Notes: generated from the sequence alone by a model not told the origin. A stretch of 64,000 bases of DNA from JANQPX01 sp041398025 (GCA_041398025.1 JAWKVM010000042.1:1-64000); one strand, 5' to 3'. Positions 43,249-52,607 are shown, counted from the stretch's first letter. Numbers and translations: made by a program.

Positions 43249-44322
43249 ATGGCAGGACAGATGGGTTTCTTCGACGTCGGAGACCGGCTCGCCGAGCTGT
43301 CGAAGAAAGGCGATCCACTGGAGCGCTTGAGCCGGGCCGTCGACTTCGAGCTGTTCCGGCCGGCGCTCGAGCGGGCCGTGCCGAGATCCGATCGCGCCAA
43401 AGGCGGACGGCCACCCTTCGACCATGTGGTGATGTTCAAGGTCCTGGTGATCCAGACGCTCTGCACGCTCTCGGACGAGCAGACCGAATTTCAGATCAAG
43501 GACCTGCTGAGCTTCCAGCGTTTTTCCGGCCTTGGGCTTGGCGACACCGTGCCCGATGCCAATACCATTTGGACATTCCGCGAGACGCTGACCAAAGCCA
43601 AGGCGGTCGAGGATCTGTTCCGCCGCTTCGATGCGGCGCTGAAAGACGCCGGCTATCTCGCCATGTCGGGGCAGATCATCGATACTTCGATCGTCGCGGC
43701 ACCTCGGCAAAGGCTGACCGACGAGGAGAAGGCGGTGCTCAAGGAGGGCAAGGCACCCGACGATTGGAAAGACAAGCCGGCCAAGCTCGCTCAGAAGGAT
43801 CGCGATGCCCGCTGGACCTTGAAGCGCGGCCGCAAGAAGCAGAAGCCGACCGATCAGGCTTTCGAGATCGCGGTGCCGATCTTTGGCTACAAAAATCATG
43901 TTAGCACGGATGTCCGCCACGGCTTCATCCGCCGCTGGTGCGTCGGCCATGCCGCCGAGCACGATACGCGCCGTTTTCGCGAACTGCTCGACAAGAGCAA
44001 CACCGCGAGCAGTGTCTGGGCTGACACCGCCTATCGCTCGGGTAAGAACGAGCATCATCTGGGATGCCAAGGCTTTGTCTCGAAGATCCACTTCCGCCGC
44101 TCGCCGGGGAAGCCGCTGAGTCGAAAGCGCGCCAGAGCCAATGCGGCCCGTGGCAAAGTCCGCGCCGGCGTTGAGCGGGTCTTCGCCGTGCAGAAGGATC
44201 AGAGGGGCCTGTTCATCCGCACCGTCGGGCTGGATCGCGCCAGAACCAAGATCGGCCTCGCGAACCTGACCTACAATCTGAAGCGTTTCGTCTGGTTCGA
44301 ACGGCAAGCGGCGATGGCCTGA
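43249..44322 (+). CDS. IS5-family transposase (IS5 group)
   Basis: About 357 residues, complete. GFFDVGDRLAELSKKGDPLE, KGGRPPFDHVVMFKVLVIQT, then the DDE elements SGQIIDTSIVAAPRQRL, VWADTAYRSGKNEHHL and a C-terminal VRAGVERVFAVQKDQRGL. An ATG at 43240 is also open. I could not find a matching pair of terminal repeats, so the element's ends are uncertain; a DUF2493 gene fragment lies against its left side and IS3 debris against its right. Confidence 0.85.
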   Translation: MAGQMGFFDVGDRLAELSKKGDPLERLSRAVDFELFRPALERAVPRSDRAKGGRPPFDHVVMFKVLVIQTLCTLSDEQTEFQIKDLLSFQRFSGLGLGDTVPDANTIWTFRETLTKAKAVEDLFRRFDAALKDAGYLAMSGQIIDTSIVAAPRQRLTDEEKAVLKEGKAPDDWKDKPAKLAQKDRDARWTLKRGRKKQKPTDQAFEIAVPIFGYKNHVSTDVRHGFIRRWCVGHAAEHDTRRFRELLDKSNTASSVWADTAYRSGKNEHHLGCQGFVSKIHFRRSPGKPLSRKRARANAARGKVRAGVERVFAVQKDQRGLFIRTVGLDRARTKIGLANLTYNLKRFVWFERQAAMA

Positions 44323-44529
44323 AAGCCATCAAGCCGCTGATAGAGCGGCAGATGAGTATTCGATCGAACGGGCGGTATTATGCCCAAAGCTACTCCTGCC
44401 GTTCACTTCGCTCCAAATTGCCATCTTGGCCGGTAAATGGAACCGCTCGGCCGATTCTTAACCTTCGTCATGACAGAACCGAAGGGCTTGAAGTCGTTGA
44501 CCAAAGTCTGATCGATGAGAATGTTTCGG

Positions 44530-44692
44530 TCCGCAAGAAACAGTATTCGCTCCGCGATGCTCTCTTCGCCGCGCAGGCCCTCCAGCACGATCCTGACCTT
44601 CTCTTCAGCCGAATACCGCCGCGTGTCGCTCGACGGATGTTCCGAACAACCTTCTCGGCCGGTTCTTTCACCAACCCGGATTCCTGGCTCAT
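44530..44692 (-). pseudogene. IS3-family OrfA fragment
   Basis: The minus strand shows MSQESGLVKEPAEKVVRNIR and, in the adjacent frame, RRYSAEEKVRIVLEGLRGEE followed by SIAE, the OrfA start of another IS3 subgroup. After SIAE homology ends abruptly. The region 44323-44968 otherwise contains only such debris and no gene. Confidence 0.55.
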
Positions 44693-44968
44693 GTCAGCTC
44701 CTTGGATGGCTACGATGACCCAAAAATCCTTCTGTCATCGGGCGTTCCCGCCGCAAGGACTTCTTTGCTCGGTGAGGTGCATGCTTCTGTCCGTAGTACG
44801 CGTCTGGCGCCTACATGATGCGGTCGGCTGAAGCGTAGAGCAGCCCATCTCCCTTGCGGCGTCATGTCATGCGCCGAGGATTTCTGGCGGCTTGCTCTGC
44901 GCCGCGTCCCTCACCGGGACGTCCCTTGCGGGATCTCTCTTGTCTGGATCTCCTGTCAGTTCACTCGT

Positions 44969-45991
44969 TCAAGCAGCGCAACGGAATTCGGTACCGTCTA
45001 CCCAGATGCGGTGCATGATCACCGCAAGCTTGCGTGCCAAAGCGACTTTTGCACGTTTGGCGCCACGACGCGTGGCGATCCGCATGGCCCACGCTTTCAA
45101 CGGTGTCCACCGGCTCGTGCGAACCATCATCACGTGGGCAGCTTCGAACAACGCCGCTCGAACGCCGCCGTCACCGGCTTTCGTGATGCCTCCGGAGCGA
45201 TCCGTTTCACCCGACTGGTAGCGCCTGGGCGTCAAGCCGAAACAGGCAGCAACCGACTTCGACGAGGGAAAGCGTGCAGGATCGTCAACCGCCGTTCGGT
45301 AGGTTACCGCCACGATTGCACCTACCCCTGGCACGGTCATCAGCCGCCGGCAGATCCGGTCATGGCGAGCATGGGCACGCAGCCGCTTGTCCAGGTCAGA
45401 CAATTGGGCCGCAAGCGCCTCGCGAGAGACCAGAAGCGGTTCGATAGCTGTCGTCAGTATGGGATTATCCTCGATCAACTCGCGCGCCCATGCGCCAATT
45501 CTGCCATGCAGACCGCTCGGCAAACGCAGCCCGAAGCCGCGCAGCAAGCCGCGAATGCTGTTGTCCAAATCTCTCATACGCCGGCCAAGTGACTCGCGGG
45601 CCGACAGAAGCAGGCGAAGGTTGCGAGAGCGCGGCGTCTTCATGTGAACCGGCTGAAACCATCCCATGCGCAGCAGTTCGGCCATGCCGCGGGCATCATT
45701 GCGATCGGTCTTCACCGGGATCGCCGACAAGGCGGCATGCACCCGTCGGGTCTCCATCAGCACCGCCTGCATGCCCTGGTTCTGCAAGCCACGCACCAAC
45801 CATTCGGACATCGGCCCCGCTTCCAGGCCTATGGCTTCAATCGATTCCGCATAGGGGAGCAGTTTAGCAGCAATCTCAGCGGCATGGCTGCCTACCGATC
45901 CCTCGCAGACTATCTGGCCATCGCTGGCGAGCACACAGACCGCCGTGGTTTCCATCGAGACATCAAGGCCGACATAGTAAGGCATGGTCAT
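44969..45991 (-). CDS. IS110-family transposase (recombinase)
   Basis: 340 residues. The N-terminal DEDD RuvC-like domain shows YYVGLDVSMETTAVCVL, GLEAGPMSEWLVRGL and IPVKTDRNDARGMAEL. The C-terminal IS116/IS110/IS902 domain, with the proposed serine nucleophile region, has LMTVPGVGAIVAVTYRTAVD, ACFGLTPRRYQSGETDRSGG and RAALFEAAHVMM. IS110 recombinases are guided by a bridge RNA made from the non-coding end; the structured leader at 45992-46180 is the candidate. Complete and possibly active. Confidence 0.85.
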   Translation of the reverse strand: MTMPYYVGLDVSMETTAVCVLASDGQIVCEGSVGSHAAEIAAKLLPYAESIEAIGLEAGPMSEWLVRGLQNQGMQAVLMETRRVHAALSAIPVKTDRNDARGMAELLRMGWFQPVHMKTPRSRNLRLLLSARESLGRRMRDLDNSIRGLLRGFGLRLPSGLHGRIGAWARELIEDNPILTTAIEPLLVSREALAAQLSDLDKRLRAHARHDRICRRLMTVPGVGAIVAVTYRTAVDDPARFPSSKSVAACFGLTPRRYQSGETDRSGGITKAGDGGVRAALFEAAHVMMVRTSRWTPLKAWAMRIATRRGAKRAKVALARKLAVIMHRIWVDGTEFRCAA

Positions 45992-46180
45992 CTCCGTTCA
46001 CTGATACCATCCGCCAAGCCTGGCGGATAATCAGCCCGATGACCGCATCTCCCCTGTTCAACACCTCAAATCTGTCCCATAGGCGCTGATCCGGGACAGG
46101 AAAAATCGATGCAAAACCAATAACCTGGTGCTGCGGCTTGTGAATCACCCGAATGCGCCGCTGCACTAGGCGATTCCCAT
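45992..46180 (-). ncRNA. Candidate IS110 bridge RNA region
   Basis: The leader between the IS110 start and the tctC gene has strong hairpins on the coding strand: ATCCGCCA/TGGCGGAT with a 4-base loop (46009-46028) and CTGTCCC/GGGACAG with a 14-base loop (46072-46099). Its length is close to known bridge RNAs of the IS110 group, which lie 5' of the recombinase. Exact ends and target-pairing loops cannot be set from one copy. Confidence 0.4.
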
Positions 46181-46191
46181 CAGGCCCAACG

Positions 46192-47181
46192 TCATTTGCC
46201 TTGCACGCCGGCGGCGACGATCAATGGTTTCCAGACATCGATTTGTTTCTCGACGAAGCTCACATAGTCCGCGCTCGGCATGGCGCGGTGGGTGATGCCG
46301 AGATCCTCGAGTGCCTTGATGACCTCCGGAAGCGCGAAGACCTCGAGCGTGGCGTCGTGGATGGTTGCCGCGACCTCGGGATCGATGCCGGCGGGCCCCG
46401 AGAGGCCGACCCAGTTCTCGATCACGATGTCGTAGCCCTGCTCGACGAAGGTCGGCACCTCGGGCACGCCGGGAAAGCGCTCGGAGGCGGCAATCGCGAT
46501 GGCGACCGCCTCGCCGTCCTCGATCATCTCGCTGTTCTGCGCGACCATGTCGTAGAAGGTGTCGAGCACGCCGGCGCGGAAATCCTGGATGGCGGGAGCG
46601 CTGCCCTGATAGGGCACGTGCAGCGTCTCGATCCCGAGGGCCGCATCGACGGCCTCGCCGAGAATGTGGCTGATCGAGCCGACGCCGCTGGAGCCGTAGG
46701 CGATGGATTGCGCCTTGGCGAGCTCCACGAACTCGGCGACGCTGGTCACGCCCGAATCCGGCTTCACGAACAGGCCGGGGGCCGAGGCGCCGATATAGGC
46801 GATATGGGTGAAGCCCGCCATCGGCTCGTAGGGCAGCGTTTCGAACTGGGTGGGGGCGATGGTGAAGGGTGCGTTGTTGGCGATCATCAGCGTCGCGCCG
46901 TCGGGCGCCTGCTGCGCGACATAGTCAGCGGCGACGGTGCCCGCAGCACCCGGCCGGTTGTCGACCACCGCCTTCTGGCCGAAGGATGCGTCCAGATGCT
47001 TGGCGAGCAGCCGCGCCACCAGGTCGCTGGTGCCGCCCGGCGGAAAAGTCACGACGATGCGCACCGGCTCGTCCGACCAGGCGCCGGCCTCGGCCGACGC
47101 TTCGGTAAGCGGAAGGGCGAGCGCGCCGGCAAGCGCGAGGGCAAGGAGCAGCGGTCGGCGGTGGAGCGAGGCGTTCTTCAT
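46192..47181 (-). CDS. tctC: Tripartite tricarboxylate transporter, substrate-binding protein
   Basis: 329 residues with a cleavable signal (LLLALALAGALALPLTEASA) and the TctC/Bug fold: VRIVVTFPPGGTSDLVARLL, VVDNRPGAAGTVAADYVAQQ, FVKPDSGVTSVAEFVELAKA and GSSGVGSISHILGE. It binds the solute in the periplasm for the TctA-TctB membrane pair. It is the last gene of uraD-uraH-tctB-tctA-tctC, so its ligand may be a purine-derived acid rather than citrate. Confidence 0.9.
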   Translation of the reverse strand: MKNASLHRRPLLLALALAGALALPLTEASAEAGAWSDEPVRIVVTFPPGGTSDLVARLLAKHLDASFGQKAVVDNRPGAAGTVAADYVAQQAPDGATLMIANNAPFTIAPTQFETLPYEPMAGFTHIAYIGASAPGLFVKPDSGVTSVAEFVELAKAQSIAYGSSGVGSISHILGEAVDAALGIETLHVPYQGSAPAIQDFRAGVLDTFYDMVAQNSEMIEDGEAVAIAIAASERFPGVPEVPTFVEQGYDIVIENWVGLSGPAGIDPEVAATIHDATLEVFALPEVIKALEDLGITHRAMPSADYVSFVEKQIDVWKPLIVAAGVQGK

Positions 47182-47205
47182 CGGACTACCTTTCTTGGTT
47201 GATGG

Positions 47206-48723
47206 TCATTCGGCGGTGGGCAGGGCTGCCAGCCGGGAGCGCCGGCGACCGTGCAAGGTCGACCAGAGCCCGTAGATCAGGATGCAGACGGTGATCGCGA
47301 TCAGGGCACCGCTGATCGGGCGCTCGATGAACACCATCGGATCGCCGCGGGACAGCAGCATGGCGCGGCGCATCTGCTCCTCCATCATCGGTCCCAGCAC
47401 GAAGCCGATCAGCAACGGCGCCGGCTCGAAGCGGAAGAGGCGCATCAGATAGCCCATCACGCCGAACAGGAGCGTCAGCCAGATGTCGAAGACGTTGTTG
47501 TTCAGGCTGTAGACCCCGATGCAAATCAGCACGATGATCGTCGGATACATCAGACGATAGGGGATCTGCAGCAGCCTCACCCACATGCCGATCAGCGGGA
47601 TGTTGAGGATCAGCAGCATGATGTTGCCGACCAGAAAGCTCGCCACCAGGCCCCAGAACAGGTCGGCATGATCGGTGAGGATGCGCGGGCCGGGCGTGAT
47701 GCCGTGGATCATCAGGGCACCGATCACCATCGCCATGCTGGCGCTGCCCGGCACGCCGAGGGTGAGCGTCGGGATGAAGGCGGTCTGGGTGGCGGAATTG
47801 TTGGCCGATTCCGGCACGGCGACGCCTTCGACCGCTCCCTTGCCGAACTGGCCGCCGTTTTTCGAGACCTTTTTCTCGACCGCATAGGCCACGGCCGAGG
47901 CTACGGTTTGGCCGGTGCCGGGCAGGGCGCCGAAGAAGGAGCCGATGCCGCCGCCGCGCAGGATCGGGCCGAGCGATGCCCACCATTCCGCTTTGGTCGG
48001 ATAGAACTGGCTGTAGTCGATCTCCTGTCGCCCGCGACCTTCGCGGTTGGCGAGGATCGAGGCGATCAGCTCGCCGACGCCGAAAAGACCCATGGCGACG
48101 ATGACCAGGTTCACGCCGTCGCGCAGTTCCGGGATGCCCAGGGTGAAGCGGAGATCACCGGTGGTGAGATCGATGCCGACCGTGGCGAGCATCAGCCCGG
48201 CAAAGACCATGGCGATGCCCTTGAGCGCGCCGCCATTGCTCACCGCCGACGCGGCGATCAGGCCGAGCAGGATCACCGAAAAATACTCGGCCGGGCCGAA
48301 GGACAGAGCGAGCGAGGCGAGGGCAGGGGAGAGCACCGCCATGACCACCATGCCGATGATGCCGCCGCCGAACGACGCGATCGAGGTGACGAACAGGGCG
48401 ACGCCGGCACGGCCGCTCTGCGCCATGGGATAACCGTCGATGCAGGTGATCGAGGAAGACGGCGTGCCCGGGATGTTCATCAGGATCGAGGCGATCGAGC
48501 CGCCATATTCGGCGCCGTAGTAGACGCCGGCGATCATCACCAGCGCCGAGATCGGATCGAGATAGAAGGAGAGCGGCAGGATCATCGCGATCGCCGCCAT
48601 CGAGCCGATGCCGGGCAACACGCCGATGAAGGTGCCGAGAAAGCAGCCGATGAAGCAGTAGAGCAGGTTTTCCGGCTGGAGGACCGTCACCAGCCCCTGA
48701 GCGAAGTTCGCGATGATGTCCAT
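47206..48723 (-). CDS. tctA: Tripartite tricarboxylate transporter, large membrane subunit
   Basis: 505 residues, about twelve hydrophobic segments. The TctA hallmarks are present: GCFLGTFIGVLPGIGSMAAI, YYGAEYGGSIASILMNIPG, GALPGTGQTVASAVAYAVEK and TLTLGVPGSASMAMVIGALM. It forms the transport channel. Starts three bases after the tctB stop and ends 24 bases before tctC. Confidence 0.9.
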   Translation of the reverse strand: MDIIANFAQGLVTVLQPENLLYCFIGCFLGTFIGVLPGIGSMAAIAMILPLSFYLDPISALVMIAGVYYGAEYGGSIASILMNIPGTPSSSITCIDGYPMAQSGRAGVALFVTSIASFGGGIIGMVVMAVLSPALASLALSFGPAEYFSVILLGLIAASAVSNGGALKGIAMVFAGLMLATVGIDLTTGDLRFTLGIPELRDGVNLVIVAMGLFGVGELIASILANREGRGRQEIDYSQFYPTKAEWWASLGPILRGGGIGSFFGALPGTGQTVASAVAYAVEKKVSKNGGQFGKGAVEGVAVPESANNSATQTAFIPTLTLGVPGSASMAMVIGALMIHGITPGPRILTDHADLFWGLVASFLVGNIMLLILNIPLIGMWVRLLQIPYRLMYPTIIVLICIGVYSLNNNVFDIWLTLLFGVMGYLMRLFRFEPAPLLIGFVLGPMMEEQMRRAMLLSRGDPMVFIERPISGALIAITVCILIYGLWSTLHGRRRSRLAALPTAE

Positions 48724-48726
48724 GGC

Positions 48727-49224
48727 TCAGAACCCCGCGAAAGCTTTGAACGGCAGGCCGAGCGCCTTGATGAACAGCACCCATGACGCCGCGGCGACCA
48801 CGAGGCCGAGCAGCCCCTTGCCGGGCAGCGACAGGCTGCGGTCCGGGACGCTCGCGATGATCGTGGTGAGAAAGGCGGCCGGCAGGAGGCCGAAGCGATC
48901 CGCGGTCAGGGCGAAGGTGGCAAGGGCGGCGCTGATCGCCAGAAAGGAGATCCAGTCCGGCTGCTCGGCGAGGCCCTCACTGCGCAGGTCCTGAAGGATG
49001 ATGGCGACGGCGAGGACGATCAGGATGGCGCCCGTGAAGAACGGAAAGGCACCTGTGCCCGGACGAAACGCCGTGCCGAGGCCGAGCTCGAGGCCACCAA
49101 CCATGAAGTAGAGGCTGAGAAGGACGAGCACGGCGCCGCCTGCGGCCCCCCACCAGGCATGCGGCCCGCGTGCGGAATCCTCGGAGGAAGCGTTGCCATG
49201 TTCGTCGAGCGGTTCGGCCTGCAT
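48727..49224 (-). CDS. tctB: Tripartite tricarboxylate transporter, small membrane subunit
   Basis: 165 residues with four helices after a hydrophilic 30-residue lead (AVLVLLSLYFMVGGLELGLG, FFTGAILIVLAVAIILQD, ISFLAISAALATFALT, LLGLVVAAASWVLFIKALG). The ATG at 49224 lies four bases from the uraH stop; the longer open frame upstream covers uraH. TctB is poorly conserved in sequence, but position and topology are characteristic. Confidence 0.85.
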   Translation of the reverse strand: MQAEPLDEHGNASSEDSARGPHAWWGAAGGAVLVLLSLYFMVGGLELGLGTAFRPGTGAFPFFTGAILIVLAVAIILQDLRSEGLAEQPDWISFLAISAALATFALTADRFGLLPAAFLTTIIASVPDRSLSLPGKGLLGLVVAAASWVLFIKALGLPFKAFAGF

Positions 49225-49228
49225 GGTC

Positions 49229-49594
49229 TCAAAGCCCTCCTCTGAACAGCGAATAGCCCCAGGCCGTGAACTTGAACGGCAGGTGATAATGCTGCCGGCG
49301 GTCGGCGACGCCGAAGTGAAAGCGGACGACGTCCAGAAAGCTCGGCTCCGGCAATTGCCCGCCCGCCCCGCGATAGAAATCACCGACGGCGAACTCGGCC
49401 ATGTAGAGCCCCTCGGTGATGCCGTCTCCCCGTACAGTCGGGTGATCGAACAGACCGCTCGTGCCGCAAGTGCCGCTTGCGAGCAGGTGATCGCCATCGG
49501 CTGTCAGACGCAGGAGTCTGACGGTCAGACCCTCGGCGGGGCGGCCCGAGGCGACGTCCACGGCGTGGATCGAGATGCCGCCCGCCGCACTCAT
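49229..49594 (-). CDS. uraH: 5-hydroxyisourate hydrolase (transthyretin-like)
   Basis: 121 residues. ISIHAVDVASGRPAEGLTVR carries the first catalytic His; FRFHFGVADRRQHYHLPF-like words near the end (VRFHFGVADRRQHYHLP) and the C-terminal YSLFRGGL match HIUase, where YRGS is usual; here it is FRGGL. The enzyme opens 5-hydroxyisourate to OHCU, the second step after urate oxidase. Its start overlaps the uraD stop (ATGA), so both are translated together. Confidence 0.85.
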   Translation of the reverse strand: MSAAGGISIHAVDVASGRPAEGLTVRLLRLTADGDHLLASGTCGTSGLFDHPTVRGDGITEGLYMAEFAVGDFYRGAGGQLPEPSFLDVVRFHFGVADRRQHYHLPFKFTAWGYSLFRGGL

Positions 49595-50127
49595 GGCCCG
49601 CTCCCCTCGGTCAGGCCGAAGGCGCTCTCGATGCGCGCACCGGCGACCGAGATGATTTCGTCGCGCGCGGTCGCGATCTCGACCTCGCGCGATGCTGCGA
49701 GGCGGCGCTCAAAGTCCGAAAGCACCGAGCCGATGTCGGCATGGCGATGCAGCGCGATGATGAAGGGAAAGTCGAATTTTTGTGCGTAGCGTCGGTTCAG
49801 CTCGGCGAGCCTGGCGGCGATGCCGGCGGATGGCGCCGTCAGCGCCAGCCGACCCTGTTCCTTTTGGGATTCGCTAGTCATGTCTTCGGGCCTGGGTGGA
49901 GCGAGCTCGGGATGATTGCGCAAGAAAGCCATGAGCTCCTGCTCCTCCAACGCGACGATCTCTCCGCGCACCGCCTCTGCGAGGGCTTTCGGTCCATCGA
50001 ACGGCCGCCTGCCTGCGATGCGCGCGGCAAGCTCGGGTGCCCGTTCGACGAAGGGCAGGATCATCCCTGCTGCCGCCGCGTCCTCGGCACGATTGATCGC
50101 GGCGATATCCAGACTCGTCTCTGTCAA
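49591..50127 (-). CDS. uraD: OHCU decarboxylase
   Basis: About 178 residues, giving S-allantoin from OHCU. FVERAPELAARIAGRRPFDG, MAFLRNHPELAPP (catalytic His region), FPFIIALHRHADIG and a C-terminal ATARDEIISVAGARI match the family. No ATG fits; I propose TTG 50127 (LTETSLDIAAINRAE), since the open frame further up lacks similarity and enters the divergent promoter. It is the first gene of the uraD-uraH-tctBAC unit. No urate oxidase is seen in the window. Confidence 0.85.
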   Translation of the reverse strand: MTETSLDIAAINRAEDAAAAGMILPFVERAPELAARIAGRRPFDGPKALAEAVRGEIVALEEQELMAFLRNHPELAPPRPEDMTSESQKEQGRLALTAPSAGIAARLAELNRRYAQKFDFPFIIALHRHADIGSVLSDFERRLAASREVEIATARDEIISVAGARIESAFGLTEGSGP

Positions 50128-50249
50128 CGCGCTGCAAGCCCCGTGCCAGCTTTCACGGACCGATGCTAGCAACCTGCTGAATTGCCAACTATGACAAAAG
50201 AGGCAATGTATCGTTCTCGAAATTAGAATGGGTAACCATAAGGCCGAGC

Positions 50250-51173
50250 ATGTCCCTGCACCTTCTTCCCCGCCCGCTGCGCTATGTCGAAGCGGTGGCC
50301 GAGCATGGATCGATCCAGGCGGCCTCCAGGGCGCTCGGCATTGCGGCGTCCGCGATCGATCGGCATATCCGCAGTCTCGAAGAGGCGAGCCAGGCGCCGC
50401 TGTTCGAGCGTCTGCCCCGGGGCATGCGGCCGACGGCGGCGGGCGAGGCGGTGATCGTGCTCGCGCGACGCTGGCGCGCCGATGCAGAGAGACTGGACAG
50501 CGGGCTTCGGGAAATGCGCGGGCAGGAACGCGGCACCGTGCGCATCGCGGCGATGGACAGCCTCGCCAACGGCATTCTTCCGGAGCTGGTGCACTGGCTG
50601 CAGGAGGAGCATCCACGCCTTCACCTCGCAGTGAACGTGGTGACGCCAGCGGAGGCCTCGCGCGAGCTGGATGACGGCACGGTCGATCTGGTGGTCGCCT
50701 TCAATCTGCCGCAGCAGCGCCATCAGCACCGCCTCTGGATCGAGCAACTGCCCTTCGGCTGCGCCCTGGCGCCCAGCCATCCGCTCGCAAGCGCCTCGGA
50801 GATCACGCTGCGCATGCTCAGCAGGCATGCCACGGTCTCGCAGAGCGTGCTTCTGCCCATCCGTCAATATCTCGACAGCCGCTATGGATGGCTGTTCACC
50901 GAGAACGAGCCGGTGCTGGCGACCAATTCGCTGCAGCTTTTGAAGCAGAGCCTTCGCCGCGGCTCGCTCGCCATGATCACCTCGGCGCTGGATGTCCTGC
51001 CCGAGATCGAGGCCGGCGATCTCGTGTTCATTCCGCTGCGTGAGCGCGGTCTCAAACCGCAGACCATTGCTGTCGCCATCGATTCCCGCCGCCCGATGCA
51101 GCGCGCGGCACGGGTCGTCGCCGACCATCTTGCCGAGCATATGGACGCCAGGCTTCGAGGTCTGCGGTCATGA
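50250..51173 (+). CDS. LysR-family transcriptional regulator
   Basis: 307 residues: helix-turn-helix RPLRYVEAVAEHGSIQAASR, SAIDRHIRSLEEASQAPLFE, then an effector domain with VRIAAMDSLANGILPELVHW. It is divergent from uraD, with 122 bases between starts, so it most likely controls the ureide-tct operon in response to a pathway intermediate. The ATG at 50250 follows an AAGGCCGAGC stretch with weak ribosome-site character. Confidence 0.85.
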   Translation: MSLHLLPRPLRYVEAVAEHGSIQAASRALGIAASAIDRHIRSLEEASQAPLFERLPRGMRPTAAGEAVIVLARRWRADAERLDSGLREMRGQERGTVRIAAMDSLANGILPELVHWLQEEHPRLHLAVNVVTPAEASRELDDGTVDLVVAFNLPQQRHQHRLWIEQLPFGCALAPSHPLASASEITLRMLSRHATVSQSVLLPIRQYLDSRYGWLFTENEPVLATNSLQLLKQSLRRGSLAMITSALDVLPEIEAGDLVFIPLRERGLKPQTIAVAIDSRRPMQRAARVVADHLAEHMDARLRGLRS

Positions 51174-51193
51174 TCCCGAGGTGATCGTCAACG

Positions 51194-51841
51194 TCAGCCT
51201 GATGCACCGTCCTCCGTGTCAGGGGGATAGCTCTTGAAGGTCGGCAGGTCGAAATAGTCCCTGGTGCGCGCGTAGCCATCGCCGCCCATGCGCCCGACCG
51301 CGTCTAGGCCGCGCGGATCGACATGATGGCGAACCGGATCCACGATGTCTTCGCGTATGAACGCGGTGAGCACGCGGCCGAGAATGATCTCGCGCGACTT
51401 GCCGACCTCGATCGTGGTGTGGCGATGGCATTCGAAGGACACTGGCGCTTCGGCAATGCGCGGGCTGACCACCGACGTTCCGGGAACGGCCGTGAGCCCC
51501 GCGATCGCGAGTTCGTCGATATCGGGCGGAAACGGGGTGGCGGTGATGTTCATGGCCGCCATGTTGGCGTCACCGACGATGTTGACCGTGAACTGCTCGG
51601 TCGTGCGGATGTTCCAGGCGGTGTCCTTGAACGCCTGGCTCGGCTTGTTCTCGACGCCGAGCGCCAGGATCGGAGGATCGGAAGACAGGCAGTTGAAGAA
51701 GCTGTAGGGCGCCGCATTGACGACGCCGTCGGGGCTGACCGAGGTCACCCAGGCGATCGGCCGCGGCACGACCGAGCCGATCAGCAGCTTGTAGCAGTCG
51801 CGGGGCGCCATGGCGGTGAAATCGAAGCAGCGATGCGTCAT
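51194..51841 (-). CDS. Flavin reductase-like FMN-binding protein
   Basis: 215 residues of the flavin reductase / DIM6-NTAB family: KLLIGSVVPRPIAWVTSVSP, GVVNAAPYSFFNCLSSDPPI, LALGVENKP and TTIEVGKSREIILGRV. It may supply reduced flavin to a monooxygenase or act directly. The start overlaps the stop of the GntR regulator (ATGA), so both form one unit divergent from dppA. No monooxygenase is seen in the window. Confidence 0.85.
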   Translation of the reverse strand: MTHRCFDFTAMAPRDCYKLLIGSVVPRPIAWVTSVSPDGVVNAAPYSFFNCLSSDPPILALGVENKPSQAFKDTAWNIRTTEQFTVNIVGDANMAAMNITATPFPPDIDELAIAGLTAVPGTSVVSPRIAEAPVSFECHRHTTIEVGKSREIILGRVLTAFIREDIVDPVRHHVDPRGLDAVGRMGGDGYARTRDYFDLPTFKSYPPDTEDGASG

Positions 51842-52533
51842 GGCGTCTGATCCCTGCCATAGCGAGCCAGGACGCTCGCCAGATCCGGCTCCGGTCCCGC
51901 CGTCAGCTCCGCCCTGCCGGCCACGGCGCCGAGATGGGCGTCCATGATCGCCATGGCTTTTTCGGCATCGCCGTCGCGGAGCGCTCGAATGATCTCCCGA
52001 TGTTCCTCGACGGCGCAGTCGGAGGAGTGGGTGCGGCCGTAGACCGCGAGAATCAGCGAGCAGCGCGAGACCATCTCGGCGACATAGCGCGCGAGAATGC
52101 CATTGCCGGTGAGCTCCGCGAGCAGGATGTGGAATTCGCCGGCAAGCCGGATCGACACCGGTCCATCCTTGCCGCGCACCCGCTCCTCCTGTGTGACATG
52201 TGCGTCCAGCGCATCCAGCCCGGGCAGCGACATCTGTCCGGCCAGCCGCGCGATCACCTCGCGCTCGAGGCAATGGCGCATCTCGAAGATCTGCCGCGCT
52301 TCCTCCAGGGAGGGTGTCGCCACGAACGCGCCCCGATTGGGCAGGGTCTCGACCAGACCTTCCGCCTCAAGCCGGGTCAGCGCCTGACGGACGATCGTGC
52401 GGCTGACCCCGAACTGCTCGCCGATCGTGTCCTCGGGCAGGCGCGTGCCGGGCTTGAGCGCCTGTTCGAGCACGGCGCGGCGCAAGGCCCGGTGCACCGC
52501 GGCGCTGCGCGGCGTGGCGGTTGTTTCGCTCAC
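51838..52533 (-). CDS. GntR-family regulator (FCD type)
   Basis: About 231 residues. Winged helix AVHRALRRAVLEQALKPGTR, LPEDTIGEQFGVSRTIVRQA, LTRLEAEGLVETLPNRG, then an FCD all-helical ligand domain with metal-binding residues (EFHILLAELTGN, EEHREIIRALRDGD). I prefer GTG 52533; the open frame reaches a TTG at 52605 but that sits against the likely operator. It probably represses the dpp-amidohydrolase operon and its own flavin reductase partner until the inducer binds. Confidence 0.8.
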   Translation of the reverse strand: MSETTATPRSAAVHRALRRAVLEQALKPGTRLPEDTIGEQFGVSRTIVRQALTRLEAEGLVETLPNRGAFVATPSLEEARQIFEMRHCLEREVIARLAGQMSLPGLDALDAHVTQEERVRGKDGPVSIRLAGEFHILLAELTGNGILARYVAEMVSRCSLILAVYGRTHSSDCAVEEHREIIRALRDGDAEKAMAIMDAHLGAVAGRAELTAGPEPDLASVLARYGRDQTP

Positions 52534-52607
52534 GATCGCGGCCCGTCGTGCATAAATCGCTCCATGTGCAGCTTTCAGCTTGTCAATCGTATCCGATTGA
52601 TTCAAAG

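Noticed and set aside
47251..48786. 511-codon plus-strand open frame over tctA
   Set aside because: Shadow of the clear TctA coding sequence; His/Asp/Arg-rich without motifs.
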